Assembly: GCF_002355435.1 (NCBI RefSeq)
Contig: NZ_AP017313.1
Coordinates: forward strand, 3,100,001 to 3,164,000
Length of the DNA: 64,000 nucleotides
Source: Mucilaginibacter gotjawali
Lineage (GTDB): Bacteria > Bacteroidota > Bacteroidia > Sphingobacteriales > Sphingobacteriaceae
Direction: 5' to 3'
Shown: piece by piece, positions 1 to 9,162 of the stretch
How positions within the stretch are numbered: the first letter of the stretch is position 1
How the letters are laid out: each line of letters begins with the position of its first letter
Notes under the pieces: model-generated
Database searches by the model: none
What the model was told of the DNA's origin: nothing
Seen by the model: only the letters and a program-made list of their open reading frames with translations
Program-made: the position numbers and the translations under genes

Positions 1-466
1 TGATATAGGCATCCACATACCCAAATTCCTGGTGATTAAACCCGCCAGGAATTGTGCCGATTATGTTAAAGCCGCATTTTCTCCAAAGTTTTACTGCTTT
101 TAAATTAGTGCTTACTACCAGGTTATATTGCATCCCTTTGTACCCAAGCGCTTTTGCTATTCCTATTGAATGTGTGCACATTTGGCCTGCTATGCCTTTG
201 CCCCTGTCTACCGGGTCAACCATATAACCGCAGTTAGCAATGTGTGAACCCAAGCCCGGCTGATTGGGTTTGATAAAATACGATCCGGTTATTTTTCCGT
301 TCTCTTCAGCAACAAAAGTGTTCATGCCGGGTGCAAACCATATTTTTTGCATCTCTGCAATACCTGTATCAGGGGCAAATGCAAAAGTATCGCCGGATTG
401 AACAACTAGTTTAAAAATTTCCCAGATTGCGTCGACATCATTTTCAGTGGCTTGCCTTATGCTCAT
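1..466 (-). CDS. GNAT family N-acetyltransferase (3' end outside window)
   Basis: Reading the minus strand from the ATG at 466 gives about 155 residues before the gene runs off the left edge. The start reads MSIRQATENDVDAIWEIF, a typical GNAT beta1-alpha1 opening. The acetyl-CoA pyrophosphate loop is visible as DRGKGIAGQM at about residues 93-102, followed by the motif B-like stretch KAVKLWRKCGF. The family transfers an acetyl group from acetyl-CoA to an amine; the substrate cannot be told from sequence. Only the last few residues are likely missing. The neighbour at 492-2204 is on the same strand but unrelated. Confidence 0.85.
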   Translation of the reverse strand, partial: MSIRQATENDVDAIWEIFKLVVQSGDTFAFAPDTGIAEMQKIWFAPGMNTFVAEENGKITGSYFIKPNQPGLGSHIANCGYMVDPVDRGKGIAGQMCTHSIGIAKALGYKGMQYNLVVSTNLKAVKLWRKCGFNIIGTIPGGFNHQEFGYVDAYI

Positions 467-491
467 TTTTTTTAAGTTAAACAAGAGACGA

Positions 492-2204
492 TTACCTTAG
501 CAAGGTAATAAATCCTGACTCGGTTACTTTGGTATTATAATAGGTGTTTGTTCCCTCAAATATCCAATAATAGGTTCCGGTTGCAGCGGGTAGCCCCCTG
601 AATTTTCCATCCCATAAAATATCCTGTGATTTTGATTCGAAAGTAAGCTGGCCGTAGCGGTTGTAAATCCTTACCGAACCAAATGAGCCAAAACCAGTTA
701 TGGTTAATGAAAAGTAGTCGTTAATACCGTCATTATTTGGTGTAAAAGTATTTGCGGCCTTCACCACCGGCGGCGGTGGCGGAAACACAGTAACGTTTAC
801 CGGTTTTATAGTAATACACCCCGATTTATTTGTCCCTTTAATATAATAGGTACCGCTATGGGCTATGTGCTGGTAATCTGCAACTATATTCGTTGCGGCC
901 GCATCTTTAAAATATTCGTAAACCGCGTTATTCTGGCGGGTAAAAGTTGAGGAAAGATCCACGGTAACCGGGTAAGTTACAGACGGTGGATCAACAACAG
1001 TTATAACCGGGTTAGCAACCACTACATTAACAGGCTGCACGCTGATACAGCCTTCGCGGTTTACTGCTTTGATATAATAGGTGCCGCTGGTTAATATTTT
1101 TTGTGGTTTGTACAGGTAATTCAAGCCGTACATATCCGTAAAATAACTTAACTGCAGATCGCTGCTGCTGCCGGCCGTAACAGATGGCAGCGTTAGGTCA
1201 ACGCCGGTTTTTTCACACCCCCATAAAGTATCGGCCGTTTTAAAAATAAAAGCCGCCTTGTTTTCGCTTACAGTGGTATATAAGGTTTCCCTGCAACCGT
1301 AGCCCTCAAACGGCTCCATAATAACGGCATATTTGGTGCCATCTTCAGGCGGCGGCGAAATGCTATACACCTGGCCTACGTGTACTAGTTGCGACAGGTC
1401 AGGAGTGTACCACTTATAATTGCCATAGCCTCCGGGTGCGGTTAAAGCCATGGATGTTTGCGTACTGCAATAGGAATTCCCGACAATTGGCGAAGAGCAA
1501 TCTTCTGCTACATCAAGGTAAGCATACCCAAAGTGACCTCCGAGAGTGCAGTCATTCGTCGCAAACTCCAGCTTCACCTGTTTACCTGCACAACCCTGAA
1601 GGTTTATAGTAGCCGGAGCCCAGTCTTTATAATATACCGTTGCCGGTCTTCGCTTGTTTAAAACGGTATCGGAGTGCTTAAAGCCGGACTGCGATAAGGT
1701 ATCAGAGGCAATAAAATCAAAAGAAGAACAGGTAATGAAAGTATTATCAGTAAGGTTATATGTTTTTACAGTAAACCTGGGTTGCTGAAAGTTAAGGTGC
1801 GGTGGGTTTTGTATTACTACAGCATAGTAAAAAGTGATACTATATTTATTGGCACCTTCGGGCACCGTAAATGTATATGAAATGCTTTCGGCCCTTTTAC
1901 TGGTATCCTGGTTACCCAATTTAATGGAGTGACTGCCGCCGTAAGGGCACAAAGTAGGGAATTTGCCAAACGGATCAATTTGCGGGTAATAATTAGCATC
2001 AATTATCGTTTGCCGTCCTGGTGCAGGCTGGCATGAAATAAGCGATAAGTGTCCTAATGAATCAACCCTCCCTGTATCGCAGCTCCATCCATTGAAGGTA
2101 CCGCTTTCAAAACCAATATTCGGTGGCGGGCAAAAGGTCCCTTGTGCATTTGTTGTTATGCAGCAAAAACAAAGTAAGACAAGCGCGAGGAAAAATACTT
2201 TCAT
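492..2204 (-). CDS. Secreted protein with type IX secretion type B C-terminal signal
   Basis: The protein starts best at the ATG at 2204 (MKVFFLALVLLCF), which opens a signal peptide cleaved after TNAQ; an upstream in-frame ATG at 2225 only adds seven residues. The middle holds two similar Ig-like modules, each ending in a GTYYIK..N..GCI..PVNV pattern. The last roughly 90 residues form the gliding-motility-associated (type B) sorting domain: NTFTPNNDGINDYF, then IYNRYGQ, WDGK and GTYYW. Such proteins cross the outer membrane by the type IX system and are anchored or released. The binding target is unknown. No secretion-system genes are nearby, so it is a stand-alone cargo gene. Confidence 0.85.
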   Translation of the reverse strand: MKVFFLALVLLCFCCITTNAQGTFCPPPNIGFESGTFNGWSCDTGRVDSLGHLSLISCQPAPGRQTIIDANYYPQIDPFGKFPTLCPYGGSHSIKLGNQDTSKRAESISYTFTVPEGANKYSITFYYAVVIQNPPHLNFQQPRFTVKTYNLTDNTFITCSSFDFIASDTLSQSGFKHSDTVLNKRRPATVYYKDWAPATINLQGCAGKQVKLEFATNDCTLGGHFGYAYLDVAEDCSSPIVGNSYCSTQTSMALTAPGGYGNYKWYTPDLSQLVHVGQVYSISPPPEDGTKYAVIMEPFEGYGCRETLYTTVSENKAAFIFKTADTLWGCEKTGVDLTLPSVTAGSSSDLQLSYFTDMYGLNYLYKPQKILTSGTYYIKAVNREGCISVQPVNVVVANPVITVVDPPSVTYPVTVDLSSTFTRQNNAVYEYFKDAAATNIVADYQHIAHSGTYYIKGTNKSGCITIKPVNVTVFPPPPPVVKAANTFTPNNDGINDYFSLTITGFGSFGSVRIYNRYGQLTFESKSQDILWDGKFRGLPAATGTYYWIFEGTNTYYNTKVTESGFITLLR

Positions 2205-2402
2205 TAACTGATAAATATAGTACAATTCAAATCAATAAATTACCTGCACAAACCGCGCTTGTTTTAATCTGAAAAAAACGACAGCAAACATAAAATTTAT
2301 TGCCCCTTTTTTTATTGACATTATTTCAAATGCCGCTCGTCCAATTTTTAAAATTACAGATAGTTTTATTTATTTTTATGCCCATCATTAAACCTTCTTA
2401 AA

Positions 2403-3428
2403 GTGCAACCAACGGATTTACCTATTACCCCATCAACCGAAACCGGGAAACTAAATGTAATGCATTTAAAGCGTTACTGGAATAAATCCATTTTAAAAAG
2501 AGAAGGCAAACTGCCGCAAGGCTCATTTCATGATGAATGGACAATAGATACTACTTTATTGAAAATACTTGGGCTGGGGCTTGAGCAAACAATGACGTTC
2601 GTTTTTCGTGAAAGCCCTTCATTTGAACAGTTTGAAAACTGGATAACCACGGTTAGCGGTAACCCCGACGCGGAAAAAATAAAGCAGTTTAACCAGCTGA
2701 TTATCGGCAGTAATATCGCAAAAAACGAATATGAAACTGAAAATGGTGTACTAACTGCTGACGAACTGGCTTTTTGGGACAAAAATGGCTATGTAATTAT
2801 CAGGGAAGCCATAAGCAAAGCGGATAGCGACGCGGCTGTAAATGTAATTTGCCGGCATCTTGATATTGACAGATACGATTCAAATACATGGTATAAGGTT
2901 CATCCTTCAAAACAGGGGATAATGATACAGCTTTTTCAACACCCCTTGCTTGATAAGAATCGCAATTCGCCAAAGATCCGGAGGGCTTATGAACAATTAT
3001 GGAATAGGACCGACCTTTGGGTAAATACCGACAGGGTTGGTTTTAATCCGCCCGAGAACGAATATTACCATTTCCCCGGGCCGCGGCTCCATTGGGATTC
3101 GAGTATCAAGCAACCTATGCCATTTGGGACACAGGGAATTTTGTACCTGGCTGATACGGCAGCCAACCAGGGAGCGTTTACATTGGTGCCGGGTTTTCAG
3201 AACGTGATTGGCGACTGGTTAAATAAGCTGCCCCAGGGAGCAGATCCGCGTAAGCAGGACCTTTACGCTTTAGGGCCGATGCCAATTGCAGCAAACGCGG
3301 GTGACTTTATCCTGTGGCACCATGCGCTGCCCCATGGAAGCAGCCCAAATACTTCGTCACTCCCGCGGTTTGTGCAATATATTAACTATGAGCCGTTCGG
3401 TCATAAAGAAACCGCTGAATGGCTCTGA
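2403..3428 (+). CDS. Phytanoyl-CoA dioxygenase (PhyH) family protein
   Basis: The family comprises Fe(II)/2-oxoglutarate dioxygenases that hydroxylate small molecules. The iron facial triad is visible: H230 and D232 in LHWDSS and H311 in ALPHGS, followed by R322 that would bind 2-oxoglutarate. An N-terminal helical region of about 120 residues precedes the double-stranded beta-helix core and is typical of longer bacterial members. The start is GTG at 2403, without a clear ribosome binding site; an ATG at 2460 is an alternative that would remove 19 residues. The gene stands alone between unrelated neighbours, so its substrate cannot be inferred. Confidence 0.8.
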   Translation: MQPTDLPITPSTETGKLNVMHLKRYWNKSILKREGKLPQGSFHDEWTIDTTLLKILGLGLEQTMTFVFRESPSFEQFENWITTVSGNPDAEKIKQFNQLIIGSNIAKNEYETENGVLTADELAFWDKNGYVIIREAISKADSDAAVNVICRHLDIDRYDSNTWYKVHPSKQGIMIQLFQHPLLDKNRNSPKIRRAYEQLWNRTDLWVNTDRVGFNPPENEYYHFPGPRLHWDSSIKQPMPFGTQGILYLADTAANQGAFTLVPGFQNVIGDWLNKLPQGADPRKQDLYALGPMPIAANAGDFILWHHALPHGSSPNTSSLPRFVQYINYEPFGHKETAEWL

Positions 3429-3580
3429 TTGAAATTTAAACGACCTTATATATTACGTAAAAACCGTTTCAAAATACCGTTTAACTACGCTTGCCATCCG
3501 TGGCATTCTTTACTTACTTTTATTTAAAAAACGGCGTTCCCTTAAGCGCCATCATATTAACCTTTTAACCTTATTAAATC

Positions 3581-4333
3581 ATGAAACACAAAAAAGGATG
3601 GATAAAAGACAAACCCGATAGCAGGGATTTTAAATATGGGGCTGTTAACCAGACGATAAATGTTTTGCCAACCAAAGTGGACTTACGGCCGCACTGCCCG
3701 CCGGTTTATAACCAGGGGCAATACAACTCTTGTACAGGTAACGCCATAGGCGGGGCTTTTGAATACGAAATGATTAAACAGGGTATTACCGACTTTACGC
3801 CGGCAAGATTGTTTATTTATTATAATGAACGTGTTGAAGAGGGCGATGTTACCGCAGATAGCGGGGCACAAATACGAACCGGGATGAAAATTGTAAATAC
3901 GCTGGGCGTGTGTAATGAAACACTATGGCCCTATGATGCTAACGATCTGAAAACGAAGCCAACAGATGAATGCTACCAGGATGCCTTAAATAATGTCGTG
4001 ACCCAATATTTGTCATTAAGTAACGATTTAGCGCAGTTAAAAACCTGTTTATATAACGGCAGCCCATTTGTGATGGGGATTATCCTGCATTCAAGCTTTG
4101 ATAACGGGATGGTAGCACAAACAGGCTATGCTTCGGTGCCGGCGCCAGGCGAACCGGTTGTAGGTGGACATGCTGTGCTGGCCGTTGGCTATAATGATAA
4201 AGAACAGTACTTTATTGTCCGTAACAGCTGGGGACCCGATTGGGGCGACGCCGGCTACTTTTATTTGCCTTATGGTTATGTAGCAAATAGTAGCCTTGCA
4301 AGTGACTTTTGGGCGATACAAGTGGTTAAATAG
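3581..4333 (+). CDS. Papain-like C1 family cysteine peptidase
   Basis: A 250-residue protein with the C1A catalytic layout: oxyanion Q45 in NQGQ, nucleophile C51 in YNSCTGNA, H197 in GGHAVLAVGY and N215 in RNSWGPDWG. The start KKGWIKDKPDSRDF resembles bacterial C1 peptidases that have no propeptide. There is no signal peptide, so it is probably cytoplasmic or exported by another route. The usual QGxCGSCWA motif is relaxed to QGQYNSCTGNA. The 3' end is natural and is followed after only 15 bases by the truncated receptor gene, in the same frame but separated by two stop codons. Confidence 0.85.
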   Translation: MKHKKGWIKDKPDSRDFKYGAVNQTINVLPTKVDLRPHCPPVYNQGQYNSCTGNAIGGAFEYEMIKQGITDFTPARLFIYYNERVEEGDVTADSGAQIRTGMKIVNTLGVCNETLWPYDANDLKTKPTDECYQDALNNVVTQYLSLSNDLAQLKTCLYNGSPFVMGIILHSSFDNGMVAQTGYASVPAPGEPVVGGHAVLAVGYNDKEQYFIVRNSWGPDWGDAGYFYLPYGYVANSSLASDFWAIQVVK

Positions 4334-4348
4334 CTAATGATGGCATAA

Positions 4349-6520
4349 ATAACAATAACCAATTCGTATGGTTTTTATTCCATATCTGTTCCGGCAGGGA
4401 ATTACACCCTTGTATTCACTTATATTGGATATAACGCCATAGAGCAACTAGTAACCCTTAACCAGAGCCGGGTATATAACGTTAGCCTGCATTCAAAAAG
4501 CGAACTGAATGAAGTAGTGATCCGGTCGAACAAGCCGAACAACGACAATGTTACTTCGCCGCAAATGGGCCAGGAAAAGCTAAATATGGCACAGGTAAAT
4601 AATGTGCCTGTATTATTAGGCGAAAAAGATATCTTAAAAACAATATCACTGCTGCCGGGTATTAAATCGGCAGGTGAAGGAAACACGGGCTTTTATGTGC
4701 GCGGCGGGGCCAGCGACCAAAATCTGATACTGCTGGATGAGGCCACCGTATATAATGCATCGCATTTTTTTGGATTTTTCTCAACGTTCAATTCAGATGC
4801 TATTAAAGATGTCAGTATCTATAAAGGCGGCATGCCGGCGGAATACGGCGGTCGTTTATCATCGGTACTGGATATAAAAATGAACGATGGGAATAACAAG
4901 GATTATACTGTTCAGGGCGGCCTGGGGCTTATATCTTCAAGAATAAAGCTGGAAGGGCCGATCGTTAAAAACAAAGGGTCATTTATGATAAGCGCACGCC
5001 GAACATATATCGACTTTTTTTTGCACGCCTCGTCCGACTCCACATTGAAAGGGAGTTCTCTTTATTTTTATGATCTGAACGCGAAAGCCAATTATCATTT
5101 CGATGATAAAAACGCCATCTATATTTCAGGGTATTTTGGTAAAGACGTGCTGTTGCTTAAAAATACTTTTGGCACCAACTGGGGCAATTCAACAGGTACC
5201 ATCCGTTTTAATCATTTATTTAACAATCGCCTTTTTTCAAATACTTCTGTGGTATTCAGCAATTACAACTATACCATCCAGGATTTCCAGAGCAGTAATT
5301 ATTTTAAAGCCACCTCGCAAATTACGGATGTAAATTTTAAAGAGGACCTGCAATACTCAATGACCTCTGATCATACGCTTAAATTCGGGTTAAATATATT
5401 ACATCATAACATTGCCCCGGGTAGTATTACCACCAACTCAAACTCAAACTTTAACAATGAAAGCGTTGAGCAAAGGTATGGCTATGAGAATGCTGCCTAC
5501 CTTAGTGATGAATGGCGTTTAAATAATAAATTGACCTTACTTTATGGAGTGCGGCTAAGCGGATTATTTTTACTGGGTCCCGGTACGTTTAAAACTTATG
5601 ATGCGGCAGGCAATAGTTTAACATCCCAGACTTATGCTTCGGGGAACACTGTGAAAAGTTATTTAAACCTCGAGCCGCGTTTTACCGCAAGTTATTTATT
5701 AAGCGAAAATAGCTCGGTTAAATTCTCTTATAACCGCAACACCCAAAATATTCACCTGTTAAGCAATTCAACCAGCAGCACGCCAACTGACCTGTACGTT
5801 TTGAGCAGTAATAATATCAAGCCCGAAATAGCTGACCAGGCAGCAACCGGTTATTTTACCAATTTTGATGAAAATAACTACGAGTTTTCTGCAGAGGTGT
5901 ATTATAAATGGATGCAAAACCAGATTGATTATAAAGATGGGGCCCAATTGATCGTTAATCCTGATGTTGAATCCTTGTTAACTTATGGCAGCGGCAGGGC
6001 ATACGGTATCGAGCTTTTTTTAAAGAAAAAGTTTGGCCGGTTCAACGGGTGGGTAGGTTATACGTTATCACGTACCGAACTGAAATTCGCGGCCATCAAT
6101 AATGGCCGGTATTTTCCGGCAAGGCAGGACCGCACGCATGATCTTTCTGTCGTAGGGATTTACCAGTTAAATAAACGATGGACCTTTTCAAGCGATTTTG
6201 TATACGGAACCGGCAACGCGGTTAGCTTTCCTACGGGCAAATACCAGATCGGCGGTTTAACCACGTTTTCCTATTCTTCGCGTAACGGTTACCGCATGCC
6301 ATCAGCCAACCGGCTGGATATAGGCGCCACTTTGGAAGGGAAAGAGCATAAAAAATACCATTCGAGCTGGACTTTTGGGATTTATAATGTTTATGCGCAC
6401 CGCGATCCTTATATTATTACTTTTCGCGATAGCAAGACAAACCCAAACACCACCGAAGCTGTGGAGACCAGTATCTTTGCTACAAGGATACCTTCAATTA
6501 CCTGGAATTTTAAATTTTGA
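4349..6520 (+). pseudogene. TonB-dependent receptor lacking its N-terminus
   Basis: The frame is open from just after the TAA at 4346-4348. It begins inside a CarboxypepD_reg-like domain (TNSYGFYSISVPAGNY, then YIGY), continues through ELNEVVI into a TonB plug (GFYVRGGASDQNLILLDE) and ends as a complete beta-barrel (IPSITWNFKF). No signal peptide and no first half of the regulatory domain are present, and the first ATG in frame lies inside the coding region; GTG at 4517 is the only early start. Without a signal peptide it cannot reach the outer membrane. The DUF4249 partner follows directly. I read it as a 5'-deleted gene; an assembly join is the alternative. Confidence 0.75.
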
Positions 6521-6525
6521 ACGGG

Positions 6526-7329
6526 ATGAGGATGAAGAACATTAAGATATATATAGCTACCCTGGTTATTGCAGCAGTAAGCATTTCGTGTAATAAGGTG
6601 ATCGATTTGAAGCTGGCAAACAATAGCGGAAAATTGGTTATTGAGGGCAATATCACCAATGTTTCAGGTCCGCAATTTATTACCCTTAGCCGCAATGTGC
6701 CTTTTACTTCTACAAATACCTACCCGCCCGTTTCGGGTGCAATAGTCACTGTTAGTGATGACGAAGGGCACACTTACCCGTTTTCCGAGGATCCGAATGG
6801 CACATACACCACACCACAAATGGCCGGGATAGCAGGCAGGACATATAAAATGACCGTGGTGACAGGTGGAGTAACTTATACCGCAACTTCTGTAATGCCT
6901 GCCACGGTTCCAATTGATTCCGTCACTTCAAAAAACAATGATTTCGACCCCAAAAAAAATCGGAAAGAAGTCACCATCCACTTGCAGGATCCTTCGGATG
7001 TTGCAAACCAGTACCGGTTTGTACTTTGGGTAAACAGCGTTCAGGTTGATGCGATTTTTGCTTTTGACGACGAATTTACCAACGGCAGATATGTAAACGG
7101 CGACCTAGTTGAAAATGCAACTGATATTTATCCCGGTGATTCGGTAAGGGTTGAAATGCAATGCATAGATAAGCCGATTTTTACTTACTGGGTTACCCTG
7201 ATGAATCAGCAATTGGGTGGGCCCGGTGGCGGCGTCGCACCTTCAAACCCGCCATCAAATATAAGCCCGGCATGCCTGGGTTATTTCAGCGCGCATACCA
7301 CGCAAACGGTAAGTATAGTAGTGAAATAG
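6526..7329 (+). CDS. DUF4249 family outer-membrane-associated lipoprotein
   Basis: The protein is about 267 residues long, with a hydrophobic leader ending in SISC, a Bacteroidota-type lipobox. The KLVIEGNITN..GPQFITLSRN stretch and the central Ig-like fold are typical of DUF4249, a family almost always encoded next to a TonB-dependent receptor and thought to be its surface partner. The ATG at 6526 or 6532 is preferred over the TTG at 6517 that overlaps the receptor stop. The gene is intact although the receptor upstream is truncated, so it may be transcribed without a functional partner. Confidence 0.75.
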   Translation: MRMKNIKIYIATLVIAAVSISCNKVIDLKLANNSGKLVIEGNITNVSGPQFITLSRNVPFTSTNTYPPVSGAIVTVSDDEGHTYPFSEDPNGTYTTPQMAGIAGRTYKMTVVTGGVTYTATSVMPATVPIDSVTSKNNDFDPKKNRKEVTIHLQDPSDVANQYRFVLWVNSVQVDAIFAFDDEFTNGRYVNGDLVENATDIYPGDSVRVEMQCIDKPIFTYWVTLMNQQLGGPGGGVAPSNPPSNISPACLGYFSAHTTQTVSIVVK

Positions 7330-7346
7330 GACAAGCAATACAATCG

Positions 7347-7784
7347 TCAATAAGCCGCAGGGACTACAATAACCGGTATTTTTGAGTGATGGATGATTGA
7401 CTGCGATATACTCCCCTTAAATAAAAGACTTAACCCTGTACGTCCATGAGTACCGGAAACGATAAGATAAGTTCCCCGTTGAACAGCAATTTTAGTGACT
7501 GAAGAAAGGATATCTCCTACCGGCGTTAACACTTCGGTTTCAATACCTGCTCCATGCTTCTCTTTCATTTCAACCAGGAAAGTCTCCACCTCTGCCTTTG
7601 CGGCCATCAAAGCATCATCCGGAAATATACCCGCGTCAGGATTTCCAAGGAAATCGATGGGGTCGATTACACTTAACAGAATAACTTCTGCTGAAAGGTC
7701 CCTCGCTAAATTGAAACCAAATTGTATCGCCTTAACCGAAGGGGCGCTGTCATCCGCAACAATTAATATTTTACCGGTTTTCAT
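7347..7784 (-). CDS. Universal stress protein (UspA family, ATP-binding type)
   Basis: A single Usp domain of 145 residues. It begins GKILIVADDSAPS and carries the ATP-binding signature G-2x-G-9x-GS near the C-terminus (GTHGRTG...FKGS), so it belongs to the nucleotide-binding branch. Family members accumulate under stress and bind ATP; their precise roles vary. It lies one base downstream of the fluoride channel gene on the same strand, so the two are probably cotranscribed. Confidence 0.9.
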   Translation of the reverse strand: MKTGKILIVADDSAPSVKAIQFGFNLARDLSAEVILLSVIDPIDFLGNPDAGIFPDDALMAAKAEVETFLVEMKEKHGAGIETEVLTPVGDILSSVTKIAVQRGTYLIVSGTHGRTGLSLLFKGSISQSIIHHSKIPVIVVPAAY

Positions 7785-7785
7785 T

Positions 7786-8166
7786 CTAAAAATTTTTAGC
7801 GAGTAAAATTCCGGAGTAAGTTGCTAAAAAACCGAGCGCTAAACTCCCGCAGGTATAGGCCATGAAGGTAAGTAGCTGATTATTTGTCAGCAGCAGAATA
7901 TTTTCTGAAGAAAATGAAGAAAACGTTGTATAACCACCGCAAATACCCGTAATCAAAAAGATCCGCCAGGGCAATGATGCTGCTCCAAATCGCGTTTCGG
8001 AAAAATAGAAGATAAAAAAACCGATCAGGAAACAGCCGGTTACGTTAACAATGAAAGTGCCATAAGGAAATGCCGAAACAATACTTCTGTTGACTACCCT
8101 GCTAACAATATAGCGCAACAGGCTACCAATACCACCCCCGATAAAAATCAATAGCCAGGTTTTCAT
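7786..8166 (-). CDS. crcB: Fluoride ion channel CrcB/Fluc
   Basis: A small four-helix membrane protein (126 residues from the ATG at 8166) with the Fluc landmarks GGGIGSLLRY at the N-terminus, GTFIVNVTG in helix 2 and GGYTTFSSFSSE, the fluoride-track motif, in helix 3. It exports fluoride as an antiparallel dimer in the inner membrane. A longer reading frame starts at 8220, but its extra 18 residues are translated from the repeat array just upstream, so 8166 is preferred. No fluoride riboswitch could be recognised upstream. It is probably in an operon with the stress protein. Confidence 0.92.
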   Translation of the reverse strand: MKTWLLIFIGGGIGSLLRYIVSRVVNRSIVSAFPYGTFIVNVTGCFLIGFFIFYFSETRFGAASLPWRIFLITGICGGYTTFSSFSSENILLLTNNQLLTFMAYTCGSLALGFLATYSGILLAKNF

Positions 8167-8170
8167 GTTA

Positions 8171-8298
8171 GTTGTTGAAAAGTTGTAATGTTGTAATGTT
8201 GAAAGGTTAAAAATAGGCAATTACGGCTGATAGTAGAATATTTCTCAAAATTCAGTTGTGTAAAACAAAACTTTGCAACATTTCAACCTTCCAACAAG
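8171..8298. repeat. Inverted oligomer repeat (GTTGAAAGGTTGTAATGTTG type)
   Basis: The left arm at 8171-8208 is made of repeated units of the form GTTGAAAAG / TTGTAATG / TTGTAATG / TTGAAAGG. The right arm at 8271-8298 is the same motif on the opposite strand (its complement reads CTTGTTGGAAGGTTGAAATG). About 60 AT-rich bases separate them. The locus fills the gap between crcB and the ThuA gene. Confidence 0.8.
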
Positions 8299-8303
8299 CT
8301 CCA

Positions 8304-9017
8304 CTACTTTACCCCCATTGCGTATTTAATGCCACCTAAAAGATGACCTAAATAAAGCGGGTCTGAGTAAGATTCATCGGTATGGCCAAGTTCTGTATAA
8401 AACGCCCTGCCCCCGTCATATTCATGATACCAGCTCATGGGGTGATTGTCGCCGTTGGCACCGCCCGTATAGCTTTTTTCGTCAATCGTGATCAGCACAT
8501 GCAAATTAGGCGCTATCCACTTATAGTTGTACCATTCATCAAAGCGTTTCCACTCATCAGGTAAGTTTTTGGTGGCCACAAAGTTATGGTCGATAATATG
8601 AAGTGTAGCCATTTGCTGGGCCGGATGGCTTTTAAAATATGCCCCCACAAGATTGCCGTACCAGGCCCAATCGTACTCGGTGTCGGTAGCGGCATGTACA
8701 CCAACAAAACCGCCGCCTGCACGGATGTATTTTTCAAATTCAGCCTGTTGGGCATCATTCAAAACATCACCGGTTGTACTCAAAAATATCACTGCTGCGT
8801 ACTGTTTCAGATTATCATAAGTGAATTTCTTTGAATCGGTTGTGGTATCTACATCAAAGTTGTTCTCCTTACCGAGCTTCATAATTGCAGTGACACCAAC
8901 AGCAATTGAAGCATGGTGAAACCCCATGGTTTTACTGAAAACAAGCACTTTTGGTTTAGCAAAAGCACTTAAGCTGATGAGTAATAATATGTTTATTATT
9001 AATATTTTATGTTTCAT
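8304..9017 (-). CDS. Secreted ThuA-like domain protein
   Basis: 237 residues with a signal peptide of about 20 residues (ending SAFAKP) and a ThuA/class I glutamine amidotransferase-like fold: KVLVFSKTMGFHHASI, then the FLSTTGD and GGGFVGVHAATDTEYDW blocks. ThuA proteins were named for trehalose utilisation and are common beside GMC oxidoreductases and sugar isomerases in this phylum. It is encoded downstream of the GMC oxidoreductase on the same strand, separated by a repeat array, which suggests a role in oxidised-sugar metabolism in the periplasm. The catalytic activity is not established by sequence. Confidence 0.8.
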   Translation of the reverse strand: MKHKILIINILLLISLSAFAKPKVLVFSKTMGFHHASIAVGVTAIMKLGKENNFDVDTTTDSKKFTYDNLKQYAAVIFLSTTGDVLNDAQQAEFEKYIRAGGGFVGVHAATDTEYDWAWYGNLVGAYFKSHPAQQMATLHIIDHNFVATKNLPDEWKRFDEWYNYKWIAPNLHVLITIDEKSYTGGANGDNHPMSWYHEYDGGRAFYTELGHTDESYSDPLYLGHLLGGIKYAMGVK

Positions 9018-9020
9018 TTT

Positions 9021-9162
9021 GTTAGTTTATTAAGTTTATAATGTTAATTGGTTGATTAAGTTATTTAAGGCGAGTAGTTTCTGTTTTATTATGTTGATTC
9101 AAACCTGCATCTGAAGATTGTTCCAACACAATCAACAACTCAACTGTCCAACTTAATCAACC
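9021..9162. repeat. Inverted oligomer repeat (GTTGATTAAGTTG type)
   Basis: The left arm at 9021-9065 contains units such as GTTAATTG-GTTGATTAAG. The right arm at 9124-9162 carries the complement (CAACACAATCAACAACTCAAC, then CCAACTTAATCAACC). The stop codon of the GMC oxidoreductase (9157-9159) lies inside the right arm. The same unit family recurs at 20188-20342 and 52776-52826. Confidence 0.75.

Noticed and set aside
4517..4567. GTG at 4517 as the true receptor start
   Set aside because: The frame is open upstream and encodes half of the regulatory domain, so the start is inside a domain and lacks a signal peptide.
8167..8303. Fluoride riboswitch before crcB
   Set aside because: The conserved GGNGATG and pseudoknot pieces of that riboswitch are not visible; the gap is filled by the repeat array.
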